Shown piece by piece: positions 27,049 to 36,230 of a stretch of DNA of 64,000 nt (positions within the stretch are counted from its first letter, which is position 1; every line of letters begins with the position of its first letter). Origin of the DNA: JAGIBJ01 sp032119595 (GTDB taxonomy: Bacteria; Actinomycetota; Thermoleophilia; Solirubrobacterales; Solirubrobacteraceae); the NCBI GenBank assembly GCA_032119595.1, contig JAUMBQ010000001.1, positions 62,001-126,000 of the forward strand, given 5' to 3'. The notes below the pieces were generated by a model, which was not told the origin of the DNA, ran no database searches, and saw nothing but the letters and a program-made list of their open reading frames with translations. Made by a program: the position numbers and the translations under genes.

Positions 27049-28230
27049 GTGCGACTGCTTCACACCGCAGACTGGCATCTGGGCCGCAGCTTCCATGGCG
27101 CTGATCTGTCGGACGCCCACCAGCGAGTCCTCGATCACCTCGTCGACCTCGCCAGGGATGAGCGTCCGGACCTGATCGTCGTCGCCGGCGACGTGTTCGA
27201 TCGGGCCTATCCACCACTCGACGCGGTCGAGCGCTACGACGACGCGATCGCCCGCCTGGCCGCCCTCGGGCGCCCGGTGGTCGTCACCAGCGGTAATCAC
27301 GACTCCGCCGTCAGGCTGGGGGTTTATTCGCGAGTCGCAGAATCCGCACATGTACACGTGCGCACGAGGCCAGAGCGCATCGCGGAGCCGATCGAAGTGC
27401 CCTCGTCCGACGGAACGACAGGGCTCTTGGTCTACGCCATTCCGTACCTCGATCCCCCGACCAGTGCGGTCGGGATCGGCGCCACCGAGCCGACCCATGC
27501 CGGGGTTCTTGGCCGTGCCGTCGAGCTGATCTCCGCTGATCGCGCGCAACGCCCGAACCTGCCCGCGGTGTACGTGGCCCATGCGGTCGTGACCGGGGGC
27601 AAACCGATCGCCGAAGACCGAACCTCGACGGTCGAGCGCTCGATCGATGTCGGCGGGGTCTCAGCGGTGCCGGCACGCGTGTTCGAGGGCGCCGACTATG
27701 TGGCCCTCGGGCATCTCCATCGCCCGCAAACGCTGGGGGATCGCCTGCGGTACAGCGGCGCCCCGCTGGCGTTTGGGTTCGACGAGGCCGGCGACCGGAA
27801 GTCCGTCTCGCTGGTCGAACTGAGCCCCGGAGAAGCACCTCGAATCACGGCGATCGAAACGCCGGTGCCGCGGCAGATCGCGCGGATTCGCGGGACGATC
27901 GACGAACTCCTCACCGACGCCGCGCACGCAAGCGCCGAGGAAGCTTGGGTCGAAGCGACAGTCACCGACCGCCTGCGTCCCAAACTGGCAATGGAGCAAC
28001 TCCGACGGCGATTCCCCCACATCCTCAAGTTGGAGCACATGCCGGAAGGTCGCGATCTCACTGGCAAACCCACCGGGGACTACCGTGCCCGCGTCCACGG
28101 GCGCAGCGAGGCAGAGATCGCTGCGCAGTTCCTGGCCGAGGTCCGTGGTGGCATCGAGGCCGATCCGGCCGAGCAGAAGCTCCTCGCTGAAGCGCTCGAG
28201 GCCTGCGCCCGCGAAGAAGCACTGCGTTGA
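27049..28230 (+). CDS. sbcD: Exonuclease subunit SbcD (Mre11 family)
   Basis: The 393-residue protein has the five metallophosphoesterase motifs of Mre11/SbcD in order: DWHLG (8-12), GDVFD (47-51), GNHDS (82-86), a histidine in VAHAVVTGG and GHLHRPQ. With SbcC it forms an ATP-driven nuclease that opens hairpins and DNA ends with blocked termini. The start is GTG at 27049. The stop overlaps the TTG start of sbcC, so the two are coupled. Confidence 0.95.
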   Translation: MRLLHTADWHLGRSFHGADLSDAHQRVLDHLVDLARDERPDLIVVAGDVFDRAYPPLDAVERYDDAIARLAALGRPVVVTSGNHDSAVRLGVYSRVAESAHVHVRTRPERIAEPIEVPSSDGTTGLLVYAIPYLDPPTSAVGIGATEPTHAGVLGRAVELISADRAQRPNLPAVYVAHAVVTGGKPIAEDRTSTVERSIDVGGVSAVPARVFEGADYVALGHLHRPQTLGDRLRYSGAPLAFGFDEAGDRKSVSLVELSPGEAPRITAIETPVPRQIARIRGTIDELLTDAAHASAEEAWVEATVTDRLRPKLAMEQLRRRFPHILKLEHMPEGRDLTGKPTGDYRARVHGRSEAEIAAQFLAEVRGGIEADPAEQKLLAEALEACAREEALR

Positions 28231-31200
28231 GGATCCACCGGCTGATCATCGAGGGGATCGGCCCCTACGCGGATCGCCAGGAACTCGACTTCGATGAGCT
28301 CACCGCCAACGGCCTCTTCCTGCTGAGTGGACCGACCGGCGCCGGCAAGACCACCATTCTCGATGCGATCGTGTTCGCGCTCTACGGCACGGTCCCTGGA
28401 GCCCGTGGGGCCGACGGCAAAAGGGAAAAGGGCGCACGGGAGCGGATCGTCAGCGACCTGCGAGACATCGAGACTAAGCCTCTAGTCGAGCTTGAGTTCT
28501 CGGCGGCGGGACGACGATTCATCGTCCGTCGCAGCCCCGACCACGACCGTCCCAAGACCCGCGGGACCGGCACGACGCTGGCGAAGGCCTCAGCGTCGCT
28601 CGAAGAGCGCATCCACGGCGATTGGGTGCCTCGTTCAACGGACTTCCGGGAAGTTTCGATCGAGCTTCACGACGTCATCGGCATGAACGCCGAGCAGTTC
28701 ACGCAGGTCGTCCTGCTGCCGCAGGGTGAGTTCGCCGGCTTCCTGCGGGCCTCGGTCGCCGACCGCCGCAAGGTGCTCGAGCGGCTCTTCCAGGTGGACC
28801 GCTATCAATCGGCCGAAGATTGGTTCCGGGCTCGCGCAGAGGTCGCCAAGAGCACGCTTGCTGACGCCCGGGCCGATCTCGAGCTGGTCGTCGAACGGCT
28901 CGCCGGTGCGCTGGGCGAAGCCGCCGGCCCGGAAGACATCCGTCGGGGGCTCAGCGGAGCGGACGAAATCGCTGGCTGGGTCGCAGCACGGAGCGTCGAT
29001 GCCGAAGCACGGGTCCTGACCGCAGAACGCGAGGCGACGCTTCGCAAATCCGAGCATGCTGCGATCGACGACGCCCACGTGCGAGCGGCGCAGCTCGCCG
29101 ACCTCGAAGACGCGCTGAAGGTCCGCGAAGCCGAGCTTGCCAAGCACGCTGCACGCCTTCCAAAGGCACGCGAGTGGATGGGCGCCGCGATCGACGCGGC
29201 CACCGCCCGCGACGACCAGGCGTGGGAGCCTGCTGCGCGCGCCGCCCGTGGGCGTGCCGCCGAGCTGGCCGGTCGGGTCAGCGACGAACGCCGACTGCCG
29301 CTGCTGGCCCGCGACGCGGTGGCCGCCGACGCGGACGCCGACACCGCGGCTCGCGCCGCCGAGCTCGCCGACGCCGCCGCTGACGAAGCGCAGCGGGCGA
29401 TCGTCGAGGCCCGAGCGGCCGCGGAGGCCGGAGCCCGCGCGGAGGCCACCGCCGATGGACTGCGGCGGGATCTCGCGGACGCCCGCCATCGCATCGAGGC
29501 CGGCCAGGCCCGCGACCAGCTCGAAGTGCAGCTCGCGACCGCCGTCGAGCGGTTGGCGGCAGCGACCACGACAGCCGATGCTGCCCAGGCTGCCCTCGCG
29601 AGCCTGGACTCCGATGCCGACCTCGACGCCCACAGCCGCGACCTTCAGGTCCGCCGCGCCGACCTCGGTCAGGCACGCGCGCAGCTCGAAGCCGAGGTCC
29701 GGCAGGCGATCACCGAGCTCGACCAGGTGGCACGAGACCGCGCAGCCCTTGCCGCGTTGTCCTCCGAGCACGAAACGCTCGCGAGCCGGGCCCGCACGGC
29801 CAATGATGCGTATCTCGGCGCTCGCGCGGCCTACCTCACCGCCCGCGAGGCCAGGCTCGACGCCATGGCCGCCGAGCTGGCGACCGGCCTGGAGCCAGGA
29901 GAAGCGTGCCCGGTATGCGGCTCAAGCGACCACCCCTCCCCCGCTCCGAGCGGCGGCGCTGGCGATCTGCGGGCGGCCGAGGCGGCCGCGGAGGCAACCG
30001 CCGTCGACCTCGAGCGGGAGTACGCGGCCGCAAAGCAGGCCCTCGACACCTGCGTCGGACGCCTTGCGGCTTTCGACGCCGCAGAAATCGACGCTCGGGC
30101 CGGCGCCGTCGAAGCCAAGGCTGCCTCGCGCCGCGCCGCCCTGGGCCAGCTCTCGGCGGAGGATCAGGCCCAGGGCGCCGACGCGCGCCGCCTCCAGCAG
30201 GCCGTCGACGCCCGACGCCGCGCCGTCTCAGCCGTCGAGCAGGCGCGCGCGGCGTCCGCCGCCGGCGAACGCGATGTCGCCACGATCCGGGAACGTCTCA
30301 CCGCTGCGCGGGACCGCGCCGGCGATGGCCCCCTCCCGACCGCGACCGACCTTCAGCGCCTGGAACTCGAACTCCAGGCGGTTCAGGCCCAGGCGGCGAC
30401 GGCTGCTGCTGCCCGCGACCGCATCGTGGCGCTTGAGGCCGAGGTCGAGCGCCAGCGAGGCCTGAGCGGGGAGCAGCGCGCCAAAGTCGCTGCGCAGCGA
30501 CAGGCCGCCCGCGGGCTGCGCGACCAGGCCACGCAGCTCACGGCCGAGCTCGCCGCCTTCCGTGGCGCGTTCCCGAGCGTCGAAGCCGCCGCCAACGCGG
30601 CCTCCGAGCACGCTCGCATCCTCGAGGCCGCCGCTCACGTCCTCGATCAGCACCGCACCGCCCTGCTCGAGCGCGAGTCGGTCTCCCGGCAGCTCAGTGA
30701 ACTCGCCGAACGGGATGCGGCCGCTGGCATCCTGCTTGACGACGCACCGACCGACCCGCACGAGCGGGTCCGCTACCGCGCGGCCCGCCGCATCGAGTCC
30801 GCCGAGCTCGCCACGAATGCCGCGGCCCAGCGGCTCGAAGCCCTCCGCTGCCAGGCCGCGATCACCGAAGCCGAAGCGTCCCTGGATCGCGCGCTACAGG
30901 CGCTCGGCCCAGCCGCCGAGGCCGCCGAACGCCTCATCCGCCTCGACGCCACGGTGCGAGGCGGCGGCGACAACCTGCGCAAGATCTCGCTCGCGACGTA
31001 CGTCCTCGCCGCCCGTCTGGAAGAGGTCGCCGCGGCCGCGACCGGTCACCTGCTGCGGATGTCGTCCGGGCGCTACGAACTCCTGCACCACGACGACCGG
31101 TACGGCGGCGGCCCTGCGGGCCTCGGTCTGCGCGTGCGCGACGGATGGACGGGCGAAGAGCGCGACACCGCCACGCTTTCAGGCGGCGAAGCGTTCTACG

Positions 31201-31478
31201 CTTCGCTCGCGCTGGCGCTCGGGCTCGCCGAGGTCGTCACGAACGAATCCGGCGGCCGACCGCTCGACACGCTTCTCGTCGACGAGGGCTTCGGCTCCCT
31301 CGACGCCGACACGCTCGAGGAAGTCCTCGGCGAGCTCGATCAGCTCCGCGCCGCTGGGCGTTCGATCGGGCTCGTCAGCCACGTGCCGGCCCTGGCCGAG
31401 CGGATCCCGGCACAGCTACGCGTCACGCCCGGCCGGGCCGGGTCGACCGCGACCGTCGTGATCGGCGCCCCCGTCTGA
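28227..31478 (+). CDS. sbcC: Exonuclease subunit SbcC (Rad50 family)
   Basis: The product is 1083 residues. The N-terminal ATPase half has Walker A GPTGAGKT (35-42); long coiled-coil arms rich in Ala/Arg/Glu follow, meeting at the zinc hook CPVC (Cys561 and Cys564); the C-terminal half has the signature TLSGGEAFYASLALALG and Walker B LLVDEGFGSLD. This is the full Rad50/SbcC architecture. The start is a TTG whose last bases overlap the sbcD stop (TTGA), an uncommon start that makes translation dependent on sbcD. It converges on the P-II gene with only 15 bases between. Confidence 0.95.
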   Translation: MRIHRLIIEGIGPYADRQELDFDELTANGLFLLSGPTGAGKTTILDAIVFALYGTVPGARGADGKREKGARERIVSDLRDIETKPLVELEFSAAGRRFIVRRSPDHDRPKTRGTGTTLAKASASLEERIHGDWVPRSTDFREVSIELHDVIGMNAEQFTQVVLLPQGEFAGFLRASVADRRKVLERLFQVDRYQSAEDWFRARAEVAKSTLADARADLELVVERLAGALGEAAGPEDIRRGLSGADEIAGWVAARSVDAEARVLTAEREATLRKSEHAAIDDAHVRAAQLADLEDALKVREAELAKHAARLPKAREWMGAAIDAATARDDQAWEPAARAARGRAAELAGRVSDERRLPLLARDAVAADADADTAARAAELADAAADEAQRAIVEARAAAEAGARAEATADGLRRDLADARHRIEAGQARDQLEVQLATAVERLAAATTTADAAQAALASLDSDADLDAHSRDLQVRRADLGQARAQLEAEVRQAITELDQVARDRAALAALSSEHETLASRARTANDAYLGARAAYLTAREARLDAMAAELATGLEPGEACPVCGSSDHPSPAPSGGAGDLRAAEAAAEATAVDLEREYAAAKQALDTCVGRLAAFDAAEIDARAGAVEAKAASRRAALGQLSAEDQAQGADARRLQQAVDARRRAVSAVEQARAASAAGERDVATIRERLTAARDRAGDGPLPTATDLQRLELELQAVQAQAATAAAARDRIVALEAEVERQRGLSGEQRAKVAAQRQAARGLRDQATQLTAELAAFRGAFPSVEAAANAASEHARILEAAAHVLDQHRTALLERESVSRQLSELAERDAAAGILLDDAPTDPHERVRYRAARRIESAELATNAAAQRLEALRCQAAITEAEASLDRALQALGPAAEAAERLIRLDATVRGGGDNLRKISLATYVLAARLEEVAAAATGHLLRMSSGRYELLHHDDRYGGGPAGLGLRVRDGWTGEERDTATLSGGEAFYASLALALGLAEVVTNESGGRPLDTLLVDEGFGSLDADTLEEVLGELDQLRAAGRSIGLVSHVPALAERIPAQLRVTPGRAGSTATVVIGAPV

Positions 31479-31493
31479 GGCACCGCGTGCGGC

Positions 31494-31868
31494 CTAGCCG
31501 TGAACCTCGTCCACGGCATCGGGATGCAGCTGCAACGTAGCTCGGCCGGACTCGCCGGTGCGGATGCGGTACGTCTGCTCGATGGCCTGCACGAAGATCT
31601 TGCCGTCGCCGACGGCGCCAGTGCGCGCATGCTCGAGGATCACGTCGATGACAGCCTGCGCGTCCTCCGCGGCCACGGCGCATTCGATCTTGAGCTTCGG
31701 ACGCAGGTAATTCGTGACCTGCGCGCCGCGGTAGTGCTCGGTCACGCCACGCTGGCGCCCCGAGCCCTTGACCTCCATGACGGACAGGCTGGGAAAGCCC
31801 TTCTCAAGCAGCTGCGACCGGATCGGCTCAAAGGCCTCGTGGCGCACGTACGCGGTGATCATCTTCAC
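31494..31868 (-). CDS. P-II nitrogen regulator without Tyr51 (copy 1)
   Basis: The 124-residue protein is P-II: GSGRQRG with Gln39, the T-loop, Lys58, the VGDGKIFV motif and RIRTGES. It should bind ATP/ADP and 2-oxoglutarate as a trimer and plug or release the Amt channel encoded just upstream. In the T-loop, positions 46-51 read YRGAQV, so Tyr51, the site of uridylylation or adenylylation in most P-II proteins, is Val. The GTG start overlaps the Amt stop (GTGA), with AGGAG eight bases upstream. All three P-II proteins in this block share this change. Confidence 0.92.
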   Translation of the reverse strand: MKMITAYVRHEAFEPIRSQLLEKGFPSLSVMEVKGSGRQRGVTEHYRGAQVTNYLRPKLKIECAVAAEDAQAVIDVILEHARTGAVGDGKIFVQAIEQTYRIRTGESGRATLQLHPDAVDEVHG

Positions 31869-33382
31869 GAGTGAATCTCCTGGGGATCCGGCTCGGTGAG
31901 AGCGCCGAGACCGGTGGTCGATGGAGTGAACCCGTAGCCGACGAGCTCGGCCTCCGGGATGAACTGCTCAGGGTATCCGTACATGCCATGTTCGGAGATG
32001 TCGAGCCCAGCGTGCTCGTCTTCACGAGAAACGCGCATGCCGTAGACCGCGTGGATCACGCGGAACGTGAGGTAGCTGGCGGTGAACACGAAGGCCGAGA
32101 GGATCACGAGCCCCGCAAGCTGCGCGATGAGCTGGGAACCGGACGGGTCGTACCAAAGGCCACCGCCCGGGTCGCCGATCTTGTTGTACTGCGCGTAGAT
32201 CGGGGCGGAGAAGATCCCGCATGAGAGCGTGCCCCAGATGCCGCAGATCCCGTGGGCACTGAGCGCGCCGACGGGATCGTCGATGCGGCGATCGATCGCG
32301 TAGACCGCAAGCGGCACGATCGCACCAGCCACCGCACCGATGAGCGGGGCCGGCCATGCATGGATGTAGCCCGCCGGGGCGGTGATCGCGACGAGCCCGG
32401 CAATCATGCCGTTGCCGGCCATGCCGATATCGATCGTCTTCGTCTTCCAGTGGGCGACGAGCACCGCCGCGATCGTGCCCGCGCCGCCAGACAGCAGCGT
32501 GATCACGATGATCTGCCCGGCGCGACCATCACCGGCGCCAAGGGCGGTCCCGCCGTTGAAGCCGATCCACCCGATCATCAGCAGGGTGACCCCGAGGCCG
32601 AAGAGCGGCATGTTGTGACCCGGGATCGCGCGTGGTGATCCGTCGGCCGCGTACTTGCCGGAGCGCGGACCGAGCACGAGGATCGCTGCGAGACCAGCCA
32701 GCGCCGGCACGACGCCCACGACGGCCGAACCCGCGAAGTCCTGCATGCCGACGATGCCGGTGCCGAGCCAGTCGCCGACCTGCAAGAAGCCTCCGCCGAA
32801 GATCCAGTGGGCGGCGATCGGGTAGATCAGCGACACGAAGACCACGCCAAAGGCCACGTACACACCGAACTTGATGCGCTCGAGGGTCGGCCCCCAGACG
32901 ATCGCGAGCGCCACCGCCGCGAACGCGAACTGGAAGAGGAACTTCGCCTCGATCGTCGCCTGCGAGACGGCGAGGACCGGGAACGAGTTCTCAGCGGCCG
33001 CAGCGGCCACCGGACCCGTGTCGGCCAAGAAGAAGCCGTGGTCGCCGATGAGCCCTCCGGTGTCGGGGCCGAACGCGAACGCAAACCCAACGGCCCAGAA
33101 CGACACGATCGCGACGGAGAAGTTGATCAGGATCTTCGCCACCACGGTCCCCGCGTTCTTGCCGCGCGAGAAGCCGACTTCGAGCAGTAGGAAGCCCGGT
33201 TGCATGAAGAGCACGAGCACCGCCGCGAAGATCACGAAGAACGTGTCGACGGCAGCACCGGTCGAGAGCGACCCGGCAATGGAGTCGCTCGGGCTCGCCC
33301 CGGCAAGCGCAGGGTGAGCCAGCAGCCCGAAGGCTGCACCGACCGCCGTGAGAGCTCGGCGTCCGGTCAGAGGAGGAAACAC
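31865..33382 (-). CDS. amt: Ammonium channel Amt (copy 1)
   Basis: The product is 505 residues with a GTG start, an N-terminal signal-like segment (LTAVGAAFGLLAHPALAGA) and the eleven-helix Amt body. The twin pore histidines are seen in GHNMPLFG and AHGICGIWG. The cytoplasmic tail carries LDISEHGMYGYPEQF, the part that in AmtB contacts P-II, followed by a variable end. It is co-translated with the P-II gene downstream. The promoter region upstream holds two copies of the palindrome found near the second amt gene. Confidence 0.94.
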   Translation of the reverse strand: MFPPLTGRRALTAVGAAFGLLAHPALAGASPSDSIAGSLSTGAAVDTFFVIFAAVLVLFMQPGFLLLEVGFSRGKNAGTVVAKILINFSVAIVSFWAVGFAFAFGPDTGGLIGDHGFFLADTGPVAAAAAENSFPVLAVSQATIEAKFLFQFAFAAVALAIVWGPTLERIKFGVYVAFGVVFVSLIYPIAAHWIFGGGFLQVGDWLGTGIVGMQDFAGSAVVGVVPALAGLAAILVLGPRSGKYAADGSPRAIPGHNMPLFGLGVTLLMIGWIGFNGGTALGAGDGRAGQIIVITLLSGGAGTIAAVLVAHWKTKTIDIGMAGNGMIAGLVAITAPAGYIHAWPAPLIGAVAGAIVPLAVYAIDRRIDDPVGALSAHGICGIWGTLSCGIFSAPIYAQYNKIGDPGGGLWYDPSGSQLIAQLAGLVILSAFVFTASYLTFRVIHAVYGMRVSREDEHAGLDISEHGMYGYPEQFIPEAELVGYGFTPSTTGLGALTEPDPQEIHS

Positions 33383-33446
33383 AGCAGCGTGGTCCTTGGT
33401 CGCGGAAAGAGACCGCCGACCTTGCCGCCGCGCCAGTCAGCACCCG

Positions 33447-33494
33447 TTGTACGGATGGATAAGCATCGGCGACAACTTTTGTACACGCGGCCGA
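33447..33494. promoter_or_regulatory. Two degenerate copies of the TTGTCCA palindrome upstream of amt copy 1
   Basis: TTGTACGGATGGATAA (33447-33462) matches the perfect site TTGTCCACATGGACAA at 12 of 16 positions, and TTGTACACGCGGCCGA (33479-33494) at 11 of 16. The start-to-start distance is 32 bases, the same as for the pair at 36231 and 36263. They lie 65-112 bases before the amt start. The binding protein is unknown. Confidence 0.4.
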
Positions 33495-33503
33495 TCGCCG
33501 CTA

Positions 33504-33529
33504 TGGCAGGCGCCAAGATGCGCCTGCCA
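33504..33529 (-). terminator. Hairpin after P-II copy 2
   Basis: A 10-base perfect stem (TGGCAGGCGC with its complement) and a 6-base loop lie just beyond the P-II stop. No U-tract follows on the minus strand. Confidence 0.55.
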
Positions 33530-33571
33530 GCGTCGAGCCCCCGAGGCGAGTGGGACTCGTGCCCAGCCGGG

Positions 33572-33925
33572 CTACTCGTCGTGCGCCTGCAGCGTCTCCG
33601 GGCCCGACTCGCCGGTGCGAATGCGGATGACCTGCTCCACATCGCCGACAAAGATCTTTCCGTCGCCCACCTCTCCGGTTCGGGCGTGCGTGAGGATCAC
33701 CTCGACGACGGCGTCGACGTCGGAAGCACCCACGGCGCACTCGATCTTGACCTTCGGGCGCAGGTAGTTCGTCAGCTTGGAGCCTCGGTAGCTCTCGACG
33801 AGACCCTTCTGGCGCCCGGAGCCCTTGACCTCGGCGGCCGAGATGCTCGGAAAGCCTGCTTCGAGGAGCTCCGCCCTGATCGGCTCGAAGGCCTCGTGTC
33901 GGACGTACGCGGTGATCATCTTCAC
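33572..33925 (-). CDS. P-II nitrogen regulator without Tyr51 (copy 2)
   Basis: The 117-residue protein has the full P-II core, with T-loop YRGSKL at positions 46-51, so Tyr51 is Leu. Gln39, Lys58, GDGKIFV and RIRTGES are kept. The start is GTG at 33925 (an in-frame ATG lies two codons later) with AGGGAG upstream. It is bracketed by hairpins at 34054-34086 and 33504-33529, so it appears to be a separate transcription unit between the two amt-P-II pairs. Its target could be either Amt, the glutamine synthetase or another protein. Confidence 0.92.
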   Translation of the reverse strand: MKMITAYVRHEAFEPIRAELLEAGFPSISAAEVKGSGRQKGLVESYRGSKLTNYLRPKVKIECAVGASDVDAVVEVILTHARTGEVGDGKIFVGDVEQVIRIRTGESGPETLQAHDE

Positions 33926-34053
33926 GGTGGTTGCTCCCTAGAGCGTGGTGGGACGGTGGATCCCACATTCCGGATGGCCGGTGGTGTTCCCGGCGTCCCA
34001 GTGCGGTGTTGAAGGCACACCCCGATCGGGGTTGCCTTCGTGCCGAAGGACAG

Positions 34054-34086
34054 CGGGTCCGCCGAAGCGAAGCTCTGGCGGACCCG
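34054..34086 (-). terminator. Hairpin after amt copy 2 - P-II copy 3
   Basis: A 10-base perfect stem, CGGGTCCGCC with GGCGGACCCG, encloses a 13-base loop 24 bases after the P-II stop. It should end the amt-P-II transcript. Confidence 0.55.
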
Positions 34087-34109
34087 TGATCTGCCCCATC
34101 AGCCCCTGG

Positions 34110-34484
34110 CTAGCCCTTCGCTGCCTCGGCAGCGTCCGGGTGCGCCTGGAGCGTCTCCTCACCGGATTCGCCAGTGCGAATCCGGTAGGCCTGTTCGATC
34201 GGGGAGACGAAGATCTTTCCGTCTCCGACGTTGCCGGTGCGAGCGTGCTTGAGGATCGTGTCCACGATCGTCTGCACGTCGCCGTCTGACACCGCGCACT
34301 CGATCTTGAGCTTCGGGCGCAAGTAGTTCGTGACCGAGGCACCGCGGTATTGCTCCGTGATCCCCTTCTGCCGGCCGGAACCCTTCACATCGGCAATGGT
34401 CATGCTCGGGAAGCCGAGCTCGAGCAGTTCCGAGCGGATGGGCTCGAACGCGTCGTGCCGGATGTAGGCCGTGATCATCTTCAT
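34110..34484 (-). CDS. P-II nitrogen regulator without Tyr51 (copy 3)
   Basis: The 124-residue protein reads YRGASV at positions 46-51, so Tyr51 is Val, while Gln39, Lys58, the GDGKIFV motif and RIRTGES are intact. It starts three bases after the amt stop, and its ribosome site AGGAGG lies within the last codons of amt, so the pair is co-translated. The sequence is closer to copy 1, which is also paired with an amt gene, than to the unpaired copy 2. Confidence 0.92.
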   Translation of the reverse strand: MKMITAYIRHDAFEPIRSELLELGFPSMTIADVKGSGRQKGITEQYRGASVTNYLRPKLKIECAVSDGDVQTIVDTILKHARTGNVGDGKIFVSPIEQAYRIRTGESGEETLQAHPDAAEAAKG

Positions 34485-34487
34485 GAT

Positions 34488-35975
34488 CTAGACCTCCTGG
34501 GGCTTCGCCGTGGACGCAACCGCGCTGGCGCTCGTGAGCGTCGGCGAGGAGCCGTAGCCCACCAGCTCGGCTTCCGGGATGAACTGCTCCGGGTAGCCGT
34601 ACATGCCGTGCTCGGAGATGTCGAGACCGGCGATCTCCTCGTCGGCCGTGACCCGCAGGCCGACGGTCTTCTTGATGAGGTAGAAGGTCGCGAACGAGAT
34701 GATGAACACGATCAGGAACGTTGCGACAACCGCGACGAACTGAGCGGCCAGCTGCTCGGCGCCGCCACCGTAGAAGAGGCCGGACTTCTGGCCTTCGAGG
34801 GTGAGCGCTTCCGTGGTGAAGAGGCCACACGAGAGTGTGCCCCAGATACCGGCGAGGCCGTGGACGGCGAGGACGCCGACCGGGTCGTCGATCTTCTTCT
34901 CGATGCCGATGATGGCCGGGACGATGATGAGACCGGCGATGAGACCGATCACAGCCGCAGCCCACGGATCGACGTAGCCGGACGGTGCGGTGATGGCAAC
35001 GAGGCCACCGATCGCGCCGTTGCCGACCATGCCGACGTCGAGCGTCTTGCCCAGCGCCAGCGCCATGATCGCGGCGCCGATGACGCCGCCCGCAGCACCG
35101 AGGTTGGTCACGACGGCCACCTGGCCGAAGATCGCGCCCGTGGCGGAGACGGTGGAGCCGGCGTTGAAGCCGAACCAGCCGACCCACAGGATCAGGACGG
35201 CGAGGCCGAACAGCGGCATGTTGTGGCCCGGGATCGGACGCGGCTTGCCGTCCGCGCCGAACTTGCCACGACGGGGCCCGAGGAGCAGCACGGCTGCGAG
35301 GGCGCCAGTGGCGCCGGTGAGGTGGACGACGGACGAACCGGCGAAGTCCTGGATCAGGAGCCCGAACGGGTGGAGGTTGCCAGCCCAGACCTGGTGCGCG
35401 ACCAGCGGGTAGATGACGGCGACGAACACGACCGCGTAGATCGGGTACGCGATGAACTTGATGCGCTCAAGGGTCGAGCCCCAGACGATCGCCAGCGAGA
35501 CCGCGACGAATGCGAACTGGAACAGGAAGTACGTGAAGTGCATCCCGTTGACCTCGGCGCCGTAGCCAAGGACCGTCGGAATGGACGTCTCCGACATGGT
35601 CTGCCCGACATTCAGCAGGAACCCGGAGTCACCGATGAACTGCCCGCCACCGCCGAAGGCGATGCCGTAACCGACGGCCCACCAAACGACCGCTGCGATC
35701 GAGAAGTTGACGAGGATCTTGGCGACGATCGTGCCGACGTTCTTGCCGCGGGCAAAGCCGATCTCCAAGAACATGAAGCCGACCTGCATCAGGATCACGA
35801 GGATCGCCGAGAGCATGATCCACGTCGCGCTGACGTCGGATCCGGTGGCGGCAAGGCCGTCAGTGAGGGACTGGAGCGTGGGTGGCGCTTCGTCCTGGGC
35901 CAATGCGGCCGTTGGCATTAGGAGAGACGCGATGGCTGCACTGAGCATCGCACCTCGCATGTTTGGTCGCTTCAC
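34488..35975 (-). CDS. amt: Ammonium channel Amt (copy 2)
   Basis: The product is 495 residues. I chose the GTG at 35975 because a perfect AGGAGG lies four bases upstream; longer frames have no such site. A signal-like segment (MLSAAIASLLMPTAALA) precedes the Amt body; pore histidines lie in GHNMPLFG and VHGLAGIWG. The tail includes the same LDISEHGMYGYPEQF segment as copy 1. It is divergent from the glutamine synthetase gene and shares a 423-base control region with it. Confidence 0.94.
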   Translation of the reverse strand: MKRPNMRGAMLSAAIASLLMPTAALAQDEAPPTLQSLTDGLAATGSDVSATWIMLSAILVILMQVGFMFLEIGFARGKNVGTIVAKILVNFSIAAVVWWAVGYGIAFGGGGQFIGDSGFLLNVGQTMSETSIPTVLGYGAEVNGMHFTYFLFQFAFVAVSLAIVWGSTLERIKFIAYPIYAVVFVAVIYPLVAHQVWAGNLHPFGLLIQDFAGSSVVHLTGATGALAAVLLLGPRRGKFGADGKPRPIPGHNMPLFGLAVLILWVGWFGFNAGSTVSATGAIFGQVAVVTNLGAAGGVIGAAIMALALGKTLDVGMVGNGAIGGLVAITAPSGYVDPWAAAVIGLIAGLIIVPAIIGIEKKIDDPVGVLAVHGLAGIWGTLSCGLFTTEALTLEGQKSGLFYGGGAEQLAAQFVAVVATFLIVFIISFATFYLIKKTVGLRVTADEEIAGLDISEHGMYGYPEQFIPEAELVGYGSSPTLTSASAVASTAKPQEV

Positions 35976-36061
35976 AATTCCTCCTGGATGGGGCTGCAGG
36001 AATGCAGGGGCGGGTCGACGACCCGCGTCGATCATGGTCGTGGCCAGCCGGTGTCCGGCTC

Positions 36062-36077
36062 TTGTCCACCTGGCCAA
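36062..36077. promoter_or_regulatory. Palindromic site, amt-proximal copy
   Basis: TTGTCCACCTGGCCAA differs at two positions from the perfect site at 36263. It lies 87 bases upstream of the amt GTG. Confidence 0.45.
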
Positions 36078-36230
36078 AGTTGCGTGCCCGAGGTCCGCCA
36101 TCGGTCACAGCCGACCAGTACGCCGATCACCTATTTCCCGGTCAACCGGTCGAATGTCGCTGACGTCTCGCGCCCACACCGCAACTCCCTGGCGCGCGCG
36201 CAGGCAATCCCCGCGCGTGAGACATCCTCA

